DNA from: Numida meleagris
Taxonomy: Eukaryota; Chordata; Aves; Galliformes; Numididae
Assembly (NCBI RefSeq): GCF_002078875.1
Contig: NC_034410.1
Location: 146,224,851 to 146,288,850 of the forward strand
Length of the DNA stretch: 64,000 bases
Direction of reading: 5' to 3'
In this document: positions 32,759-45,652 of the stretch, piece after piece
How positions within the stretch are numbered: the first letter of the stretch is position 1
How the letters are laid out: every line of letters begins with the position of its first letter
Notes under the pieces: generated by a model
What the model saw: the letters and a program-made list of their open reading frames with translations, nothing else
Told to the model about the DNA's origin: nothing
Database searches by the model: none
Made by a program: the position numbers and the translations under genes

Positions 32759-35700
32759 AGCCAAGTGAGTCTACATTTCACCAGCATTCCACTTAATTAA
32801 TCTTGGCAGGCAGACTTGATTGGGATGAACCCAAGTACAGTAGATGTATCGAAAGTCTTTCCAATTCTATATGCTGAGCTACTGTTTAAAACACCCTGAG
32901 CTTGATATTCAGAGACATCATTCCCAAACCCATCAAAGACAGCTGCATATACTCAGCAGGCAGAGAGCCACAGACAGCCCAGACCACATTTTACCTGATT
33001 TTGCCAGCAGAAAACCCCATGCAAAATGCTAGAGAAGAACTCTGCTGACTCAGATGAAACATCTTTCATCCAGGCATCAAGATGGCCTGAAACTGCTTAG
33101 CCTGCAGAGAAAAAAAAAAAAGATATAGCTTCTCTTGATGGAGTGGAGGTTGTGACAAGTTGGCAGCCTCAGAAAAAATATATGTTTAAAGTGCAGTGTA
33201 TTTAATATACAGGGCTATAAAAAGAACTTCTGAGAGAGTGCTGGGTCCCTGTTTGTATGGTTGTGTGCATATATATGTAAAAATATACCTATCCCAACTC
33301 CTGCTATGAAACCTCTCATTTACTGCTATACAGGACATTACAGGATTTTATATTTCACATATTCCAAATTAGGTCAAAAAATACAATAAAGATGGCTGTG
33401 GGACAGAAATACTCCTGAGTCTCCAAAGTGAGATCAAACTGCACGTAAATCATGCAGGGCTTTTTTTTCATCTCATCTTGTATTAAAATATTTTTAATCT
33501 ACTTATGTATTTTTCTTCTTTTTCTTCTTTTTGCACCATTAACAAAACAGGCAATCATTTCAGCCCTGCAAATGGAGTTTTTATGTCTTCTCTGGGCACA
33601 GCTCCACTGGGTGTTGCAGCACATAAAAAATAATCCTTCCCAATATTTTTTGCAATGGAAAAGCTGCCTCTTTCCCACCTGCCATGTCACTGTTGATGGA
33701 TTGACATTTTTTTCCTATGCAAACAATTTCTATCTGGGAATTCTCTACCCAGCTCAATTACAGGGTTGCTAGTAGCATTTTCCCAGCTCTTTAAGACAAC
33801 ATGAACTTGCATGATGCTAGAAGAGAAGCTCTATTGCTTACGCTGCAAAGCATGCCCAAATCGATATCTTTAATGCAGGTCTGCATGAAAATTGCTTCAT
33901 CGCAAATTAAGTGCATGATAAACTCTACATACTGTGGTAGCTAGGATTTTATTGGAGTCAGGCCATGTAACAACTATTATCTTTACCTAGAAGTGCTGGT
34001 GAAGACATTTATCACTTGGGATATGTGTGTTGAGTGAAGCAGAGATTTTCTTGAGTTTCATGGCAGCACCTCTCTCTTAGTAAGGAGAAATGCTCTGTAT
34101 ACATCCAGTCAGTTAGTGCTGCCTTCCATGAGAGGTAGCAGCTTTCAAAAATTAATCCATCCAATGTTTTAATCTCCTGTGTAGATGCAAATTAGTCTTT
34201 AATTGCTCACTAGATAAACCGATCATCGAAATACCCATCAAATTGGATGTACTGGGGAGGTACAAATGATTACACAGTAGAGAGCTGCCTCATTTCCGTT
34301 TATTGCAGATGAAATATGCACCAGCAAAGACATTTCTTACCCATCAGTCCTCTGTAGGGGTCTGACTGAGTCCTTCTCATTTAGACTCTTCCAGATCTTT
34401 TAACTCTTGATTCCCAGTGTCTGAAATTGCTGGGTTTGCTAATGATATAGGATCATCACTTCACTGACGTGCCTATTTTTCCATGCCTTGTAACAAGGGA
34501 TAACTCTGTCTTAGCCTAAGAAATATACCCTACAAGAAAGGCCCTTGGAAAGCAGCATGAAAACTAGTATGATGTGAGAGATAGCAACATCCCTCTTGAT
34601 GGCCATGATTAATGGTGTTCATGGAAGTGGATGTCTTCAAAAGTTTGTGAACTCTAACCCCAGATGATGCTCTTCTAAGAGAGAAATGTCAACATTAGTG
34701 GAGCATAGAGGCAGCTCAAGGGCAGGGGACAGCAGCCAAAGCTCAATTATCTGTTTATTATCCCTGGGTGATGATAAAATTGTTGGAATACCAATTGCAC
34801 TTTATAAAGTCATCCCAACAAGCTATTGAAAGGGGATGAAGGGTGATAGGGTGAAGCTGCTGCACAAAGTTAAAACTCAGTGTGCACTGAACACATGATA
34901 TACATCATCAGTGACAGCTGGCAGCCAGGTAGCTCACTTCATCACAGCTTTCAAAGCAATTAACAAAGCGTGGTAAATGAACAGCAAAGTCAAGTCCCAG
35001 GAGGGGTGAAAAGCATGCAGAGTCACCTTTCCTGATGAGTATCATGGATCCATTGCAGTTTCTTTCTCTCTCTTAACCAACCATAGGGCTGCTTTGGGAC
35101 TGAAATTCTAGAAAATAGCCGAAGTTGAGCACACAGGTTGCAGAACTCACAATGGATGAAAGGGCAGCTGTGATCTACAAGCATTACTTTGATGTACACA
35201 TTCTCACAGGAAACTACTACTGCAATCATGTGCACATAAAACAGTAACTTCAGTGCATGGATAAGCTTCCCAGAGGTTTGGGCATTGCTGTATTAGGTGA
35301 GGAATGGTGTTCCCCTTCAGTTTGGAGGAAAATTTTACTAATAATTTAGTTAAATTCTTACAAAGTGTAACTGCCTTTCGCCACTGCCAAGGGACACGAG
35401 CATTTCTAAAAGTGAAAACAGAGGACAGAACACAGAAAGGTCATGCTTCTCCCCGGCATATTAGAAAGTCTAAAAATCTCAAAGATTGGGAAATAATCCA
35501 CAGACAGAGTAATAAAAATGGGGATTCCTTGCTCCAGATCCTGAGAATAACACAGGAGCTGACAGCCTTCTAGAAAGCACATAGCGTTTCCTGATTAATC
35601 AGCTGCATGGAGTGGGAAACATTGTACTCCTCTGGAATGCAGTCTGATAGTATATATATATACTATATTACTTGTGCTACATCTGTACTTCACTCCATTG

Positions 35701-36060
35701 GCCAAGAGAGGAAGCGGGAATCCATACAGAAGTAGAGCACATTGGGTGTAATTTCACCCAGGAAATATCTCTGCATTTTAGCACCAGTATGTTTTTCTGC
35801 CTATCCTTGAACCCTGCAAGAGCTGGAGGGGCTTTCAGCAACCATATTTCTTTACAGTATGTCTACAAAGTTTACATTAGGATCATTTGCACTTGGAAAA
35901 TGAGAGAAAAGAGAAAGCTGTGGAAATCACTCTGCTGGATGTCTGCACTTCTACTTCAATGTTAAGTCTGTTCTGATAAGCTTTTTTCTCTTGTGATCCT
36001 AGCAGAAAAGATAATTTTGTAAATATGTACCATCCATTGTAGTCAATCACAACATTTCTT
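32759..36060. other. Single-copy-looking DNA
   Basis: No gene recognised in 3.3 kb. It holds an A12 run near 33110, a T-rich stretch near 33510-33530, and the TA palindrome noted separately at 35647-35666. Confidence 0.5.
35647..35666. repeat. Perfect 20-bp AT palindrome
   Basis: ATAG, then alternating TA, then CTAT reads the same on both strands over 20 bases with no spacer. It could extrude as a cruciform or simply be an expanded TA dinucleotide run. Confidence 0.9.
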
Positions 36061-36282
36061 AGAATCATAGAATCATTACAGTTGGAAAAGACTTCCAAGA
36101 TCAGGTCCATCCGTCAGCTCATCTCCACCATGTCCACTAAATCATGTCACCAAGTGACACATCTCCATGTTTCTTGAACATCTCCAGGCACAGTGACTCC
36201 ACCACCTCCCTGGGCAGCCTGATCCAATGCCTGACTACTCCTCCAGAGAAGAAATTCTACCCAACATCCAACCTGAGCTGAG
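36061..36282 (-). mobile_element. CR1 3' fragment, about 220 bases
   Basis: The minus-strand tail AGAATCATAGAATCATTAC is followed by CATGTCCACTAAATCATG, TTTCTTGAACATCTCCAGGC, CACCACCTCCCTGGGCAGCC and, at its sense 5' end, the CCTAACATCCAACCT-like text of the ORF2 end. Confidence 0.95.
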
Positions 36283-37982
36283 TGTTAGACTTCATTATAA
36301 GAGCACAACTGGAGCAAGTGAAGGTCTGATGCGTAGGTGGAAAATGAATCACTGTTCAAAGCTGTGTTTATCAACAATGGTCCTGGCTGATTGAGATGAC
36401 ACTTCTGGCAGGAGCATGGGTGGAATCTGAGTGTTGTTAGGCCCTGTTTCATGGTTTAAAAAAATAAAATGTTTCTGAATTGTTTGGAAATTTAACTTAA
36501 AAAATTGAATAGTTAACAGGAAATTTTTCATCTAATTTTGAATAATAATGACCAAGGTCAATTTCCAAGGAAAAAAAAAATCTAGAACTTTGTATATTCA
36601 GCTAGAAAATTAATTACTATCGTGAAACAAATTACCTTGTTGTCACAAAAATATGTCCCAGAATCAATCCAGTTTCCAAAAGTATCAGAATAGTTTTCAG
36701 TATAGTGAAAACAAGTTCTTTTATGGCAAAAATAGATGTCAGAACAAAACTGTACCTCCAGCTCTTCATAGTGCTTTAACACCAACCTGTAGAGACCAGC
36801 CCTAAACAGGACCCCGTATAACTGCATTTACAAGTGCTGGGCTTCTGTTAATCAGCCTGAGAAAACTGCAGCATGTGTTAGCCCAAAGCCAACCTCACAC
36901 TAACTCAATTAATTGGTTTTTAAGCTTTTCACACTGCATTTGTTCACATGCAGAGCATGGGCAAAGCTATCTCACATCTGGTATGCAGCACCTCCCTAAA
37001 ATGTGGCAAATTTTCAGCCCCTCTGATTCCTCCTTCAGTACAGAAGCATGGAATTGGCATTCTCCCCACGAACCTCTGAGAGGGCTGATGGCTGTAAGAG
37101 TGGTCCCATCCCATTTTCTACAGCCAATTTGCGTATTTCCTAGAGAAATATATGCTGCCAATTAAAAAATATTTAAAGCCCTATTAAAAACAACTTACTG
37201 GCTTGCCAGGGAGAAAAAAAAAATAAACAGCACTAGGTATATTTCGTGGCTTGTGAAATATACAGCACTGTCCAGTAGGCACTTGAGCTCTGCTACGCAT
37301 TCGGATTATCTCCTGTTCTGAATGAATCACCACCTGGTGCTATAGATGATCTTGGTTAATTACCCCTCCTTGACATGAAGCAGAGCAGTTGTTGCAATTT
37401 TATGAGTCACAAACTGTGCTGGTAATAATAATAATTCTGCCACTAAGCCTTAACTTTATATCTTAATTGGAAAGAATGCTGTTTGATTGAGAAGTACAGT
37501 AGGAGGGGTGGGGGAAGAGATGCGAGGAAAATTAATGCCCGTAAAAAGTTTCAAAGAAACTCCTTATGGTGCTTGAGATCCACAAGTCAACAGGTAGATC
37601 AGAGTTCCTCTGAAATAAGATGTAAAATTGTAAATAATATAAAATAAGTATTGTAATAAATAAATGTCATAATAAATAAAATGTATAATGTATCATACAG
37701 AACTTTGGAAAATACAAGTGGACCAAGATATGCATTTACATGTATAGGTCCTAATACCTAAAATAGGACTGTACTCATCATAAACTCCTCTGCATTATGG
37801 AGAAAAATAGTTGTTCAGTCTCCTACAGTTCAAGTCACTCTCTGAAGGTATTTAGCTCCCGGTTGCCTGAAGAAATAACTATATCTCATTTTGCTTCCTT
37901 AGATACATGCATGGAATCCTTAGGGTGAAACTGGGCTTAGAACTAAGGTATAGATTTTCTCTCTGTGTCACTTACGGATAAG
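36283..37982. other. Single-copy-looking AT-rich DNA
   Basis: No gene or repeat recognised. Around 37325-37410 there is a CACCTGGTG E-box-like palindrome and a perfect AP-1-type TGAGTCA. Single motifs of this size also occur by chance. AT-rich low complexity lies at 37620-37690. Confidence 0.5.
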
Positions 37983-38137
37983 AAGTAATGGCCTTAAGTG
38001 ACGCTGAGGCAGGATCAGAGTAGATGTTGGGAAGAATTTCTTCTCTGAAAGAGTGGTGTGGCACTGGAACAGGCTGCCCAGGGAGGTGTGAAATCTTAGT
38101 GGTCTTTTTCAACCTTAATGCTTCTGTGATTCTATGA
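37983..38137 (+). mobile_element. CR1 3' fragment with internal deletion
   Basis: The left part covers AATGGCCTTAAGTGACGCTG to CAGGCTGCCCAGGGAGGTG. The sequence then jumps straight to AAATCTTAGTGGTC and the tail ATGCTTCTGTGATTCTATGAA. By comparison with the 1497 copy, roughly 100-130 bases of ORF2 end and 3' UTR are missing at about 38091. Confidence 0.88.
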
Positions 38138-40609
38138 ATAAATACTTTTCCACCTCTATCATTCTGCTACTGTGCTGCCATAGTTGCTTGCTCATCTCAT
38201 CTTCATGGGTGTTGATGACTGGTAAATTATCTGAGAATGACAGGATCCAGAACAAGAAACAATCATCCTTCTGTCCTCACTCCATCTAGAGCAAGAAAGC
38301 ACTTTTTCTCCATAGCTACAGGACTAGGAAGTTGCAAAAGTAAAAGTGAAGCATGGAGGGCCCCTTATCAGCCACTCATCACCTTGATGGCTATACCAAC
38401 CACAGCCTGTGAGCCCTTCATTCTGGTTCAGTCTCTTTCTTCAGTTCTAATTCTCCTTCATGAATACTTTCCTCCAGACACCCTTTCAAGCCCTGTTTTC
38501 CAACATGCAAATAACAAGATGGAGGACTCTGCATGTTTTTGTCTTCCCTCAGTACCACTCTGTCTGCAAGCTTCACTTCTCCCTTCTCAGAAGCAGAAGC
38601 AACTTGTGAAAGATGATGTTGCCCTTATCACAGGTTTCACATTCATTGGCAGGTTTCCAAGGACAGCTTAGGAAGGGGCTCATCATTTTCTTGGCTTAGC
38701 TGAAATGTATACAATGATGGCTTGGAAATAAAAGCTGTAAAGTGGAGTTAATAGCATTCTTACCTAGTTGAAACCACTAGGTTGCTACTTAACTCCTTTA
38801 TATTCAAGCAGTTCTTGCACAGACCTAAAGACTGCCTTATCAAGCTACTGTATTCCTTCTGACATAAATCATTTTAATTTTAAAGTGTATCAAAAGAAAT
38901 GGATGACAATTGAGAAGCAGGACAAGGGAAATAAAGAAGGAATGACTGAAGTGTCCAATTACCAATTTTTTTTTTTAATCTTCTAATGAAGAAATCAACT
39001 ATTGCTGGAAACCTTCAAATTCTTAAAACCATCTGATAAAGGAAGTATTTCCAGGGCTGATTTTGCAAGGACAAACACTAGCACAAATCTTTTCTAATTC
39101 TCAGACAAATCACAAAGAGGGCATGGAACAAAGAGGATTTTGATGAGTGTGGGTTTAACTAAGTTTTTATGATCATTTGTGATTGTAACCCCTGTTGCAC
39201 TTCTCAGAACAATCATTTTAAACATGTATGTGCCACCCATTCTCCATCTTTCCCATCCCTAAGCTATTAGGCACCATGGCTTCCTGAAAACTGCACCCAG
39301 GGTGTCTTGTACATACATCCAGGAACCTCATTTCACATTACAAGTAGATAGAATTTATGAGTTATCCCTCTCAGAACTTAATTTTGGTGTGAAATAGAAC
39401 CTGTCTAAGGAACAGCTAGGTTAAAAGAGCGGAGTAGTTCCACATGCTTGCTTAGATGGTTCATGGCCTAAACTCTACTGACTTAGAGACTGCAGCAGTC
39501 ATAATTATAGGCAGTAATGACAACCATGACAGCCAGTTTAGATAGAGAACCTGCCAGATACCTAAAGGAAGTAAGAGGAATCACAACTTCCTACAGTGAA
39601 TTTTTTGTCTTTAACACGATGGCAGCTTCTTCTCTTTCAGAAACACAACGTGTATGAGCAGAAATACATACATTTTTCTTCTTATTGCTTATTTACTTCC
39701 ATCCCTCAGTGAGAAAACCTATACCAGTAGTAGTAACTTCCATAACACAGCTCCTTCCAAATGAGACCTGTGGGCATATTGATCTCAAACAAGTGATGAC
39801 CACCATAACAAATACACTTCTGTAGTGTAGACTCAATCCACAGCAGTTTGCATGTGATCCTGCCAAGAACTCAAGTATTTTTTGAACAGGGTTTCTGAGG
39901 ATCTAATAGTGTCTAATTGTGGAATATAAGCAATTCTGGGTTCTGTTTTTTCAGTAGATATGCTTTGCCTTGGTACAGCTGGAGCAGTACTCTCTTTTGT
40001 TCCTCTGACACATCTCTTCCCAGCTGTGCATGAAGCAGCTGCTAAGCCACCCTAAATAACAGCTCATGGTGCCAGGAAAGAAATGAGAAGCCAGTTTTAT
40101 TTTCCCAACTTGGGTATATGGCAGATCTCTCAAAGTAAGCCCTCTGCAGTGAAACAAGGAACCACATCTCTGTGAGAAAGGGATCACTATAGGAATCCCA
40201 AGAGATGCAAGACAATGTCCATGGTCCCATAGGAACTCTAGCAAAGAACACCCTTTCTAAAATTTCAGAACAATGTTGTGGAAGTATGGAAACAAAGGGA
40301 AATTACTATATAATGTTCACTAGTTAGTCTGCTGGGTTGTATTTTCACGTTTATTCCATGATCACCCAAAAGCATCTTTGCTCATCTGGCACAAGTTGAC
40401 TGTACCTTAATTCTCTATTTTCAGCTCTCTACAATGTAAGCTGCTCATAGGATTTTGCTGCTGGTTAAAGATCTGCTGCTCATTGCAGATTTGCTCTCAG
40501 GCGGCAATAGATCTAATACTTGCATGTGGGCACACAATCTAGTTGCCCTAAGGCAAATCTATTCACAGATGACTGAGTAAGGGGCAGTAGATGAATACAC
40601 AGAAACAAT
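38138..40609. other. Single-copy-looking DNA
   Basis: A plus-strand frame of 144 codons (38237-38671) is open without a recognisable product. It is left uncalled. No repeats are recognised in this 2.5 kb. Confidence 0.5.
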
Positions 40610-40722
40610 TCATAGAATCATAGAATCATAGAATATACCAAGCTTTAAGGGACCTGTAAGGATCATCAAGTCCAACTCCTGTCTCCACACAGGACCAGCA
40701 CATAAATTAGACTATCAGACCA
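40610..40722 (-). mobile_element. CR1 3' tail fragment, distinct 3' UTR type
   Basis: Three tail units (TCATAGAATCATAGAATC) are followed by AGGGACCTGTAAGGATCATC, AAGTCCAACTCCTGTCTCC and ACACAGGACCAGCACATAAA. The CTCCACACAGGACCA phrase marks a CR1 3' UTR type not seen elsewhere in the window. Confidence 0.9.
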
Positions 40723-43510
40723 TGATTCAACAGTAGGAACTGTGAGATAAAACATCTTGAGACGTATCCAGTATAATATGTCAGTGACATGCCTAGCATC
40801 ACCAGGACAGGTTAACTGGTGTCCATAGTGTGCTCTGGTATGATGAAGATGAGGTTCCTCTCAAGTTCAAACATCAATAGAGATTGCAGTGACTCTCACT
40901 AGTGAAGGGGAATGCCCAAAGGCAAAGCTGAAATTTAACATTTCTGAGCCACAGGAAATTCCAGTTTTCTTAGGGAGAAAAATTCATTTCAGAATGAAAA
41001 GCAGAATTTTTCTGAGCTGCTGCCAGAAGGGAGAACTCCATATGCTGTCCCAGCCTACTCTCCCCTCATGCATTTTCAAATCTAGGTTTTAATAACCAGA
41101 GCCTTCAGGACTTCACAAGTCCTGCAGCCTCCACGCTTCCTCCCAGTGTTCCCAGGTTCTTGACGGAACATGTAAATCCTTCAGAGATTAAGAAAAAATC
41201 TTTCCAGCTCCAGTCTTCACTTCAGAACAATCAATACACTGAAAATCCCCAGTGCAAGTTTTTAGAAGGGCAAGACTTCTGTAAAAAGTGAGAAGGTTGT
41301 ATTTTTGTACACAGAAACCATAACTGGCCATTACTCCAATATCTCCTAAGAAGTTCCTGTGGACAGTATTTTGTTTGAACCTCTCTTAAACTAGAATTCA
41401 CAGCAGGGCTGCCTATTACTGTTGTTCAGGCAACTGGAAGGTTGGCATTTTCCTCCTTTTCAATGTTATTGGCAACCTTATCATTCTCTTAAGAGAATGT
41501 TTTCATTTGATGATTAGGGAACATTAATTCCAGTTTGCAGTGCCATCTGATGATGGAAAGTATTCATATATGATCTCATATAAAGAACAAAAAAGAGAAT
41601 GAGATGTCTGTGGTTGACTTCAGTGTTCTTTGATCCAAGCCCTGAATCACAGTAGCTCTAATTGGGCATAATCAAAATGTGACTTTTATTACTGGGCAGG
41701 TTATGTAGAAGCCTAAAACGATTATATGTTTCTAGAAAATAGTACATTTCCTATGCTTTTCTCATTAACACTTTTATTTATTCCCAGAAATGCTGTAGAA
41801 CAGGACTCTTTTCTAAGATAAAAAAGTGAAACAAGAGCTCAGGATTTGCAATGTGATTTAAAGATGCTAGAACTTAATGATCAAATATTCTGGATGTTGC
41901 TTACTTTGACCATATTCCCTTATGCACATACATCTTCATTCAGTAATATGTTCAAGACTTTAAATGAAGGTTTCATGCATGGCTGATATATTTTTAGTTC
42001 CCAACATAAATTTCTGCTACATTGTAGTGAAGTTTTTTTTTGTTTGTTTGTTTTTAGTGTGATGCATTGTTCCAGAAAAATAACAGAATTAATTGTCATA
42101 TTTATCAAAAAACTCTGCTGGCTTATCTTTAGTAGTGGAGACAGAATGCAATGCAGCAACAGGAGTGTTGATAGAGATTCACGGTTTCCCTAGCTGGGTT
42201 TGGTTGCTGTGATTGTTTTATAGTCTTATCAGATTTGCTTTTGGATATGGAACTCACCTCTTTCTAAAATAAAATAAGTAGAAAATGCAAACTTCTCCCA
42301 TTGCTGGATGAATGATGTCAGCCCTGTAAAATTGCAGCCAAAGATTTACCTCACTGAACTGGCAATGGAGGCAAACCTATTGTACTGGAAAGTGCAATGC
42401 GGAGATACTAAAACTGAGAAGTCTCCTGGAAGGGAAGCCATAGACCTTCGAGAAAAATTAGAGTCCTTGTGAACATAGGTATCTTAGGGTGCCCATGTCA
42501 TCCCACTGCTGTGTAGATACTGAATGAATCCACTGCAGAATGACAGCAGCTCCTTCATAACTTATAACGAATTTCTACCCTGATTCTGCCTTTCCTTGAT
42601 CCCCCGCCACCATGTCTCTCCAAAGCTCACAGTTTATTAATGGGTTTGTCAGGCAGGCTGATTCATCCCAGAGGAAGGCCATGTTTGAGAATAAATATAT
42701 CAAAACGAAGAGCAAACGGTACACCACTGGATGAACAGCGCATGAAGAAGGAGTCAAGAAAATCAATAGGTTATTGAAATTGTAATTGGAGGAACTTATT
42801 TGTTTTTAATAATAATGTTATAAATCAAAAGATCCAGGCTGAGAGATTGGTATCAGGCAGGAGAGAAAGAGGAAAAATCAATTCTTGTGATGAGTTAATT
42901 CTCAAGTCACGCATGGCCACAGTTCAGTCATAATCTTTTCTTCATAAATTAATGCTTTTATCACTCCCAAGAGTGAGAGAGATAAACGCTGTTCTGTCCT
43001 GGGTGGAGAGGGAGTCACACGTAGTGATAGAGTGGGAATTTAGAGATGAAATTGAGCAATAATGCTTTGTCTTTTTTTGTCAAGGGGATAGAGCTGCCTC
43101 ACTTAAAAAATAGTGGTCCCCTTCGGCCATATGGGAATATCTGCCTTACAGACTGCAATAGTGGGTGGATAGCAAACAGGAATTGAACTAGATATTTTTC
43201 AGATAGAGAGAGCAGGGAGGCTGTGGTTAATCACACATATGTATTTAAAGGTGAATGGGAAGTCCAGTACACACTGACTGAAAGGTCATCTTCCTGCTGC
43301 CAGAGGGTGAAAGAAAACACTATTCCATTGAAATTTGGAAATCTTCTCCTTCTCCTTGGAGAATGAGATGAGATGAGAGGTTTCCCTTCTCCACATAAGC
43401 TGGAGGGTTAGGATGTCTCTAACATGGCTCCAAAATAGGAATCACAGGGGTTGTTTATCAAGTAGTAGTACATGGGGAATTTTCCCCCATTTCTTCTTGG
43501 CAGCTTTTTC
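40723..43510. other. Single-copy-looking DNA
   Basis: No gene recognised in 2.8 kb. It contains a perfect 18-bp palindrome (41482-41499), a TTTG-rich run (42029-42055), and a short GATGA triplet repeat (43361-43377). Confidence 0.5.
41482..41499. repeat. Perfect 18-bp palindrome
   Basis: CATTCTCTTAAGAGAATG is its own reverse complement with no spacer. A protein-binding role is possible but unsupported. Confidence 0.85.
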
Positions 43511-43636
43511 CTTTCAGTATCTAAAGTGGAGCTACAACAAAGAAGGGGACACATTCTTGAACAGGCTCTGTTGTGATTGGACAAGGGGAAATGATTTCAA
43601 ACGAAAACAGAGGAGATTTAGATTAGATATAAAGAA
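43511..43636 (+). mobile_element. CR1 ORF2 C-terminal fragment, plus strand
   Basis: The plus frame reads FQYLKWSYNKEGD and WTRGNDFKRKQRRFRLDIK, the CR1 segment just before the ORF2 end. Both ends are abrupt and no 3' UTR or tail follows. The text switches at 43637 to CR1 in the opposite orientation. Confidence 0.88.
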
Positions 43637-44160
43637 TGGCCTTAAAAGTGTCATCAGCAAACTTGCTGAGAGTTCACTCAATCCCACTTCGATGTCACTG
43701 ATGATAGTGAAGAACATCAATCTCAGTACTGAGCCCTGAGGAACACCATTCATCACTGATCTCCATCTGGACATTGAGCCATTGACCACCACTCTCTGAG
43801 TACAATCTTGCAACCAGTTCCTTGTCCATCAGGCAGTATCAAATCCATATCTTTCCAATACGGAGAGAAGGATGTTATGCAGGACCATGTCAAAGGCCTT
43901 ACTGAAGTCTGGATAGATGACATTAGTGACTCTTCCCTTGTCCAGTGACACAGTGATACCATCATAGAAGGCTACAAGCTTGGTCAGGCAGGACTTGCCC
44001 TTGGTGTAGTCATGCTGACTGTCCCATATCACCTCCCTCTCTTCCATGTGTCTTAGCAAAGCTTCATGGAAGATCTGCTCCATGATCTTCCCCATCATAG
44101 AGTTGAGGCTGACAGGTCGGTAGTTCCCTGGGTCTTCCTTTCTGCACATCCTTTCTGCAT
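43637..44160 (-). pseudogene. CR1 reverse-transcriptase core, broken
   Basis: This is the palm part of a CR1 LINE reverse transcriptase, minus strand. In order, the motifs are [13 protein letters not shown] (about 44105-44150), DFSKAFD (43889-43909), the VVVNGSMSRWR segment, GVPQGSVL (43724-43747) and SKFADD, whose FADD is at 43650-43661. FADD carries the two catalytic aspartates of the family. The copy is dead: there is an in-frame TGA at 43829-43831, and a frameshift separates GVPQGSVL from FADD. The thumb, 3' UTR and tail are missing at 43637. It is the only RT catalytic core in the window. Its sense 5' edge near 44160 is approximate, and the frame running on to 44458 is not clearly CR1. 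Confidence 0.92.
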
Positions 44161-45337
44161 GTCCTGATGCACCACACTCAATAAGCACCAAAAGAATTAC
44201 CTCAGACAGGTGGAAATACACAGTCAGAAGTCCTACCATTGGTGTCTGTGTAAGACACAGCCAAACTGGCAGCCCAGAAGAGATAGGTAATGAGGCTCCC
44301 TCTGCTTCCAACAAACCCCTTGGTCTTTTTTTGATCCTTTTACTGATGCAGAGAAATTTGTTTCTGTTTTTTCTGCTAGCAGCTGTTTGCCAGCAGCCTA
44401 ATCTGAGCTCCTTTTCAGTAAGCAAATTAAACAGAGGAAGAGACCCATCTGATGCCAAGCTAAACCCAGCTGTTGCTTCCTTTTGAAAGCTGTATCACTA
44501 AAGGGCTGCAGAGAACAGTGTTGGCAAAGCCACAGGGTGACAAGCATGTCAGATAAGCGTAGGCACATCAAGAGCTCTCTTTCTATAGATGGCAGGCTGC
44601 CTGGCAGCTGGATGGAATTTCTATGTGGGTTTAATACACTTCTGCATTTGCAGGCAGCAGAAAAATAAGACCTGATACAACTTGGCACCCAACGAAGGAT
44701 TTGAGGGCTGTGCAGCTCTCTCATGTCCTGGCATGCCATCCTCCGAGATTCAGGGAGTTATCTTTTTTTCAGAGATGTTCAGCACTCTCAATGAATTATT
44801 CCTCAATGACCTTCCCTGCTTTGGCTCCCATTCCACAACCCAATGTCCCCAGTAAAAGTCTTTGATTTAAAAAAGCCCATGCGCTCACAGGTTATCCCAC
44901 GAGGCTCATGGATCATCTCAGCTTTGGGCTTCCACTTCTGGATTCTGGATCACTTCTGTGTCCAAGAGGAAATAATGTCCAAAGGGCAATTTGCACCTCA
45001 AACTCAAAGATATTTTGTGTCTTCCCTCACAGAGTATGATGTATATTGAGTTATGTGTTGTGTCAGGTGGAGGGGCTTAAAGAGGAATAGTATGTATATC
45101 TCTCAGAGAGAAACATCTCTTGTTACTGCTCTTTCAGTTCTGAAGATATGGCTCTGGGCCACATAATCTCCATTTTCTAGCAGTCTCCAAGCAAACTGGT
45201 CATCAGGGCTCCCCACTTCCAAGAACTGCTGCAATGCTAGTTTGTAAGAAGAGAAACACATTTTCTCCAGGATTGTCCCTGACTGGAAGAGTAGTTCTTC
45301 AAAATGTTCTGATCACTGTGGTCTACACCGATGGTGG
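44161..45337. other. Single-copy-looking DNA
   Basis: No gene or further CR1 sequence is recognised with confidence. The minus frame that carries the RT core stays open to 44458, but that upstream part does not resemble CR1 to my eye. Confidence 0.5.
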
Positions 45338-45453
45338 GGTGGTGGGACCTGATATAGTTGTGGATGTTCCTGTTCTTTGCAGCAGATTTGGACCAGATGC
45401 GCTTTAAAGGTTCCTTCCAATTCAAACAGTTCTATAATTCTATGATTCTGTGA
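45338..45453 (+). mobile_element. CR1 3' tail fragment
   Basis: GGACCTGATATAGTTGTGG, GATGTTCCTGTTCTTTGCAG and GCTTTAAAGGTTCCTTCC lead to the tail TTCTATAATTCTATGATTC. It sits 200 bases from an opposing CR1, tail to tail. Confidence 0.9.
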
Positions 45454-45652
45454 CTCTGCTTTTTTTTCACAACTACTGCTATAGCTGATAACCTGGGGAA
45501 GGAAAATCCAGACTCAATTTCCCATGACAGATCCAGTTATTTAAGTGGTGAAGGACATGTGCCTCTTTTGATGGATCAGAGACTTGCACACAGATGCTCA
45601 AAAATGCTGACTTCTCACAGAACCAAGTTTTGAACTGCTTCAGAGTAAATTT

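Noticed and set aside
38237..38671. 144-codon plus frame
   Set aside because: No domain, no known product and no splice context. Length is within what chance allows for this amount of sequence.
43829..44458. 209-codon minus frame as a gene
   Set aside because: The C-terminal half is the CR1 reverse-transcriptase core, and the rest is chance extension. It is a retrotransposon pseudogene, not a host gene.
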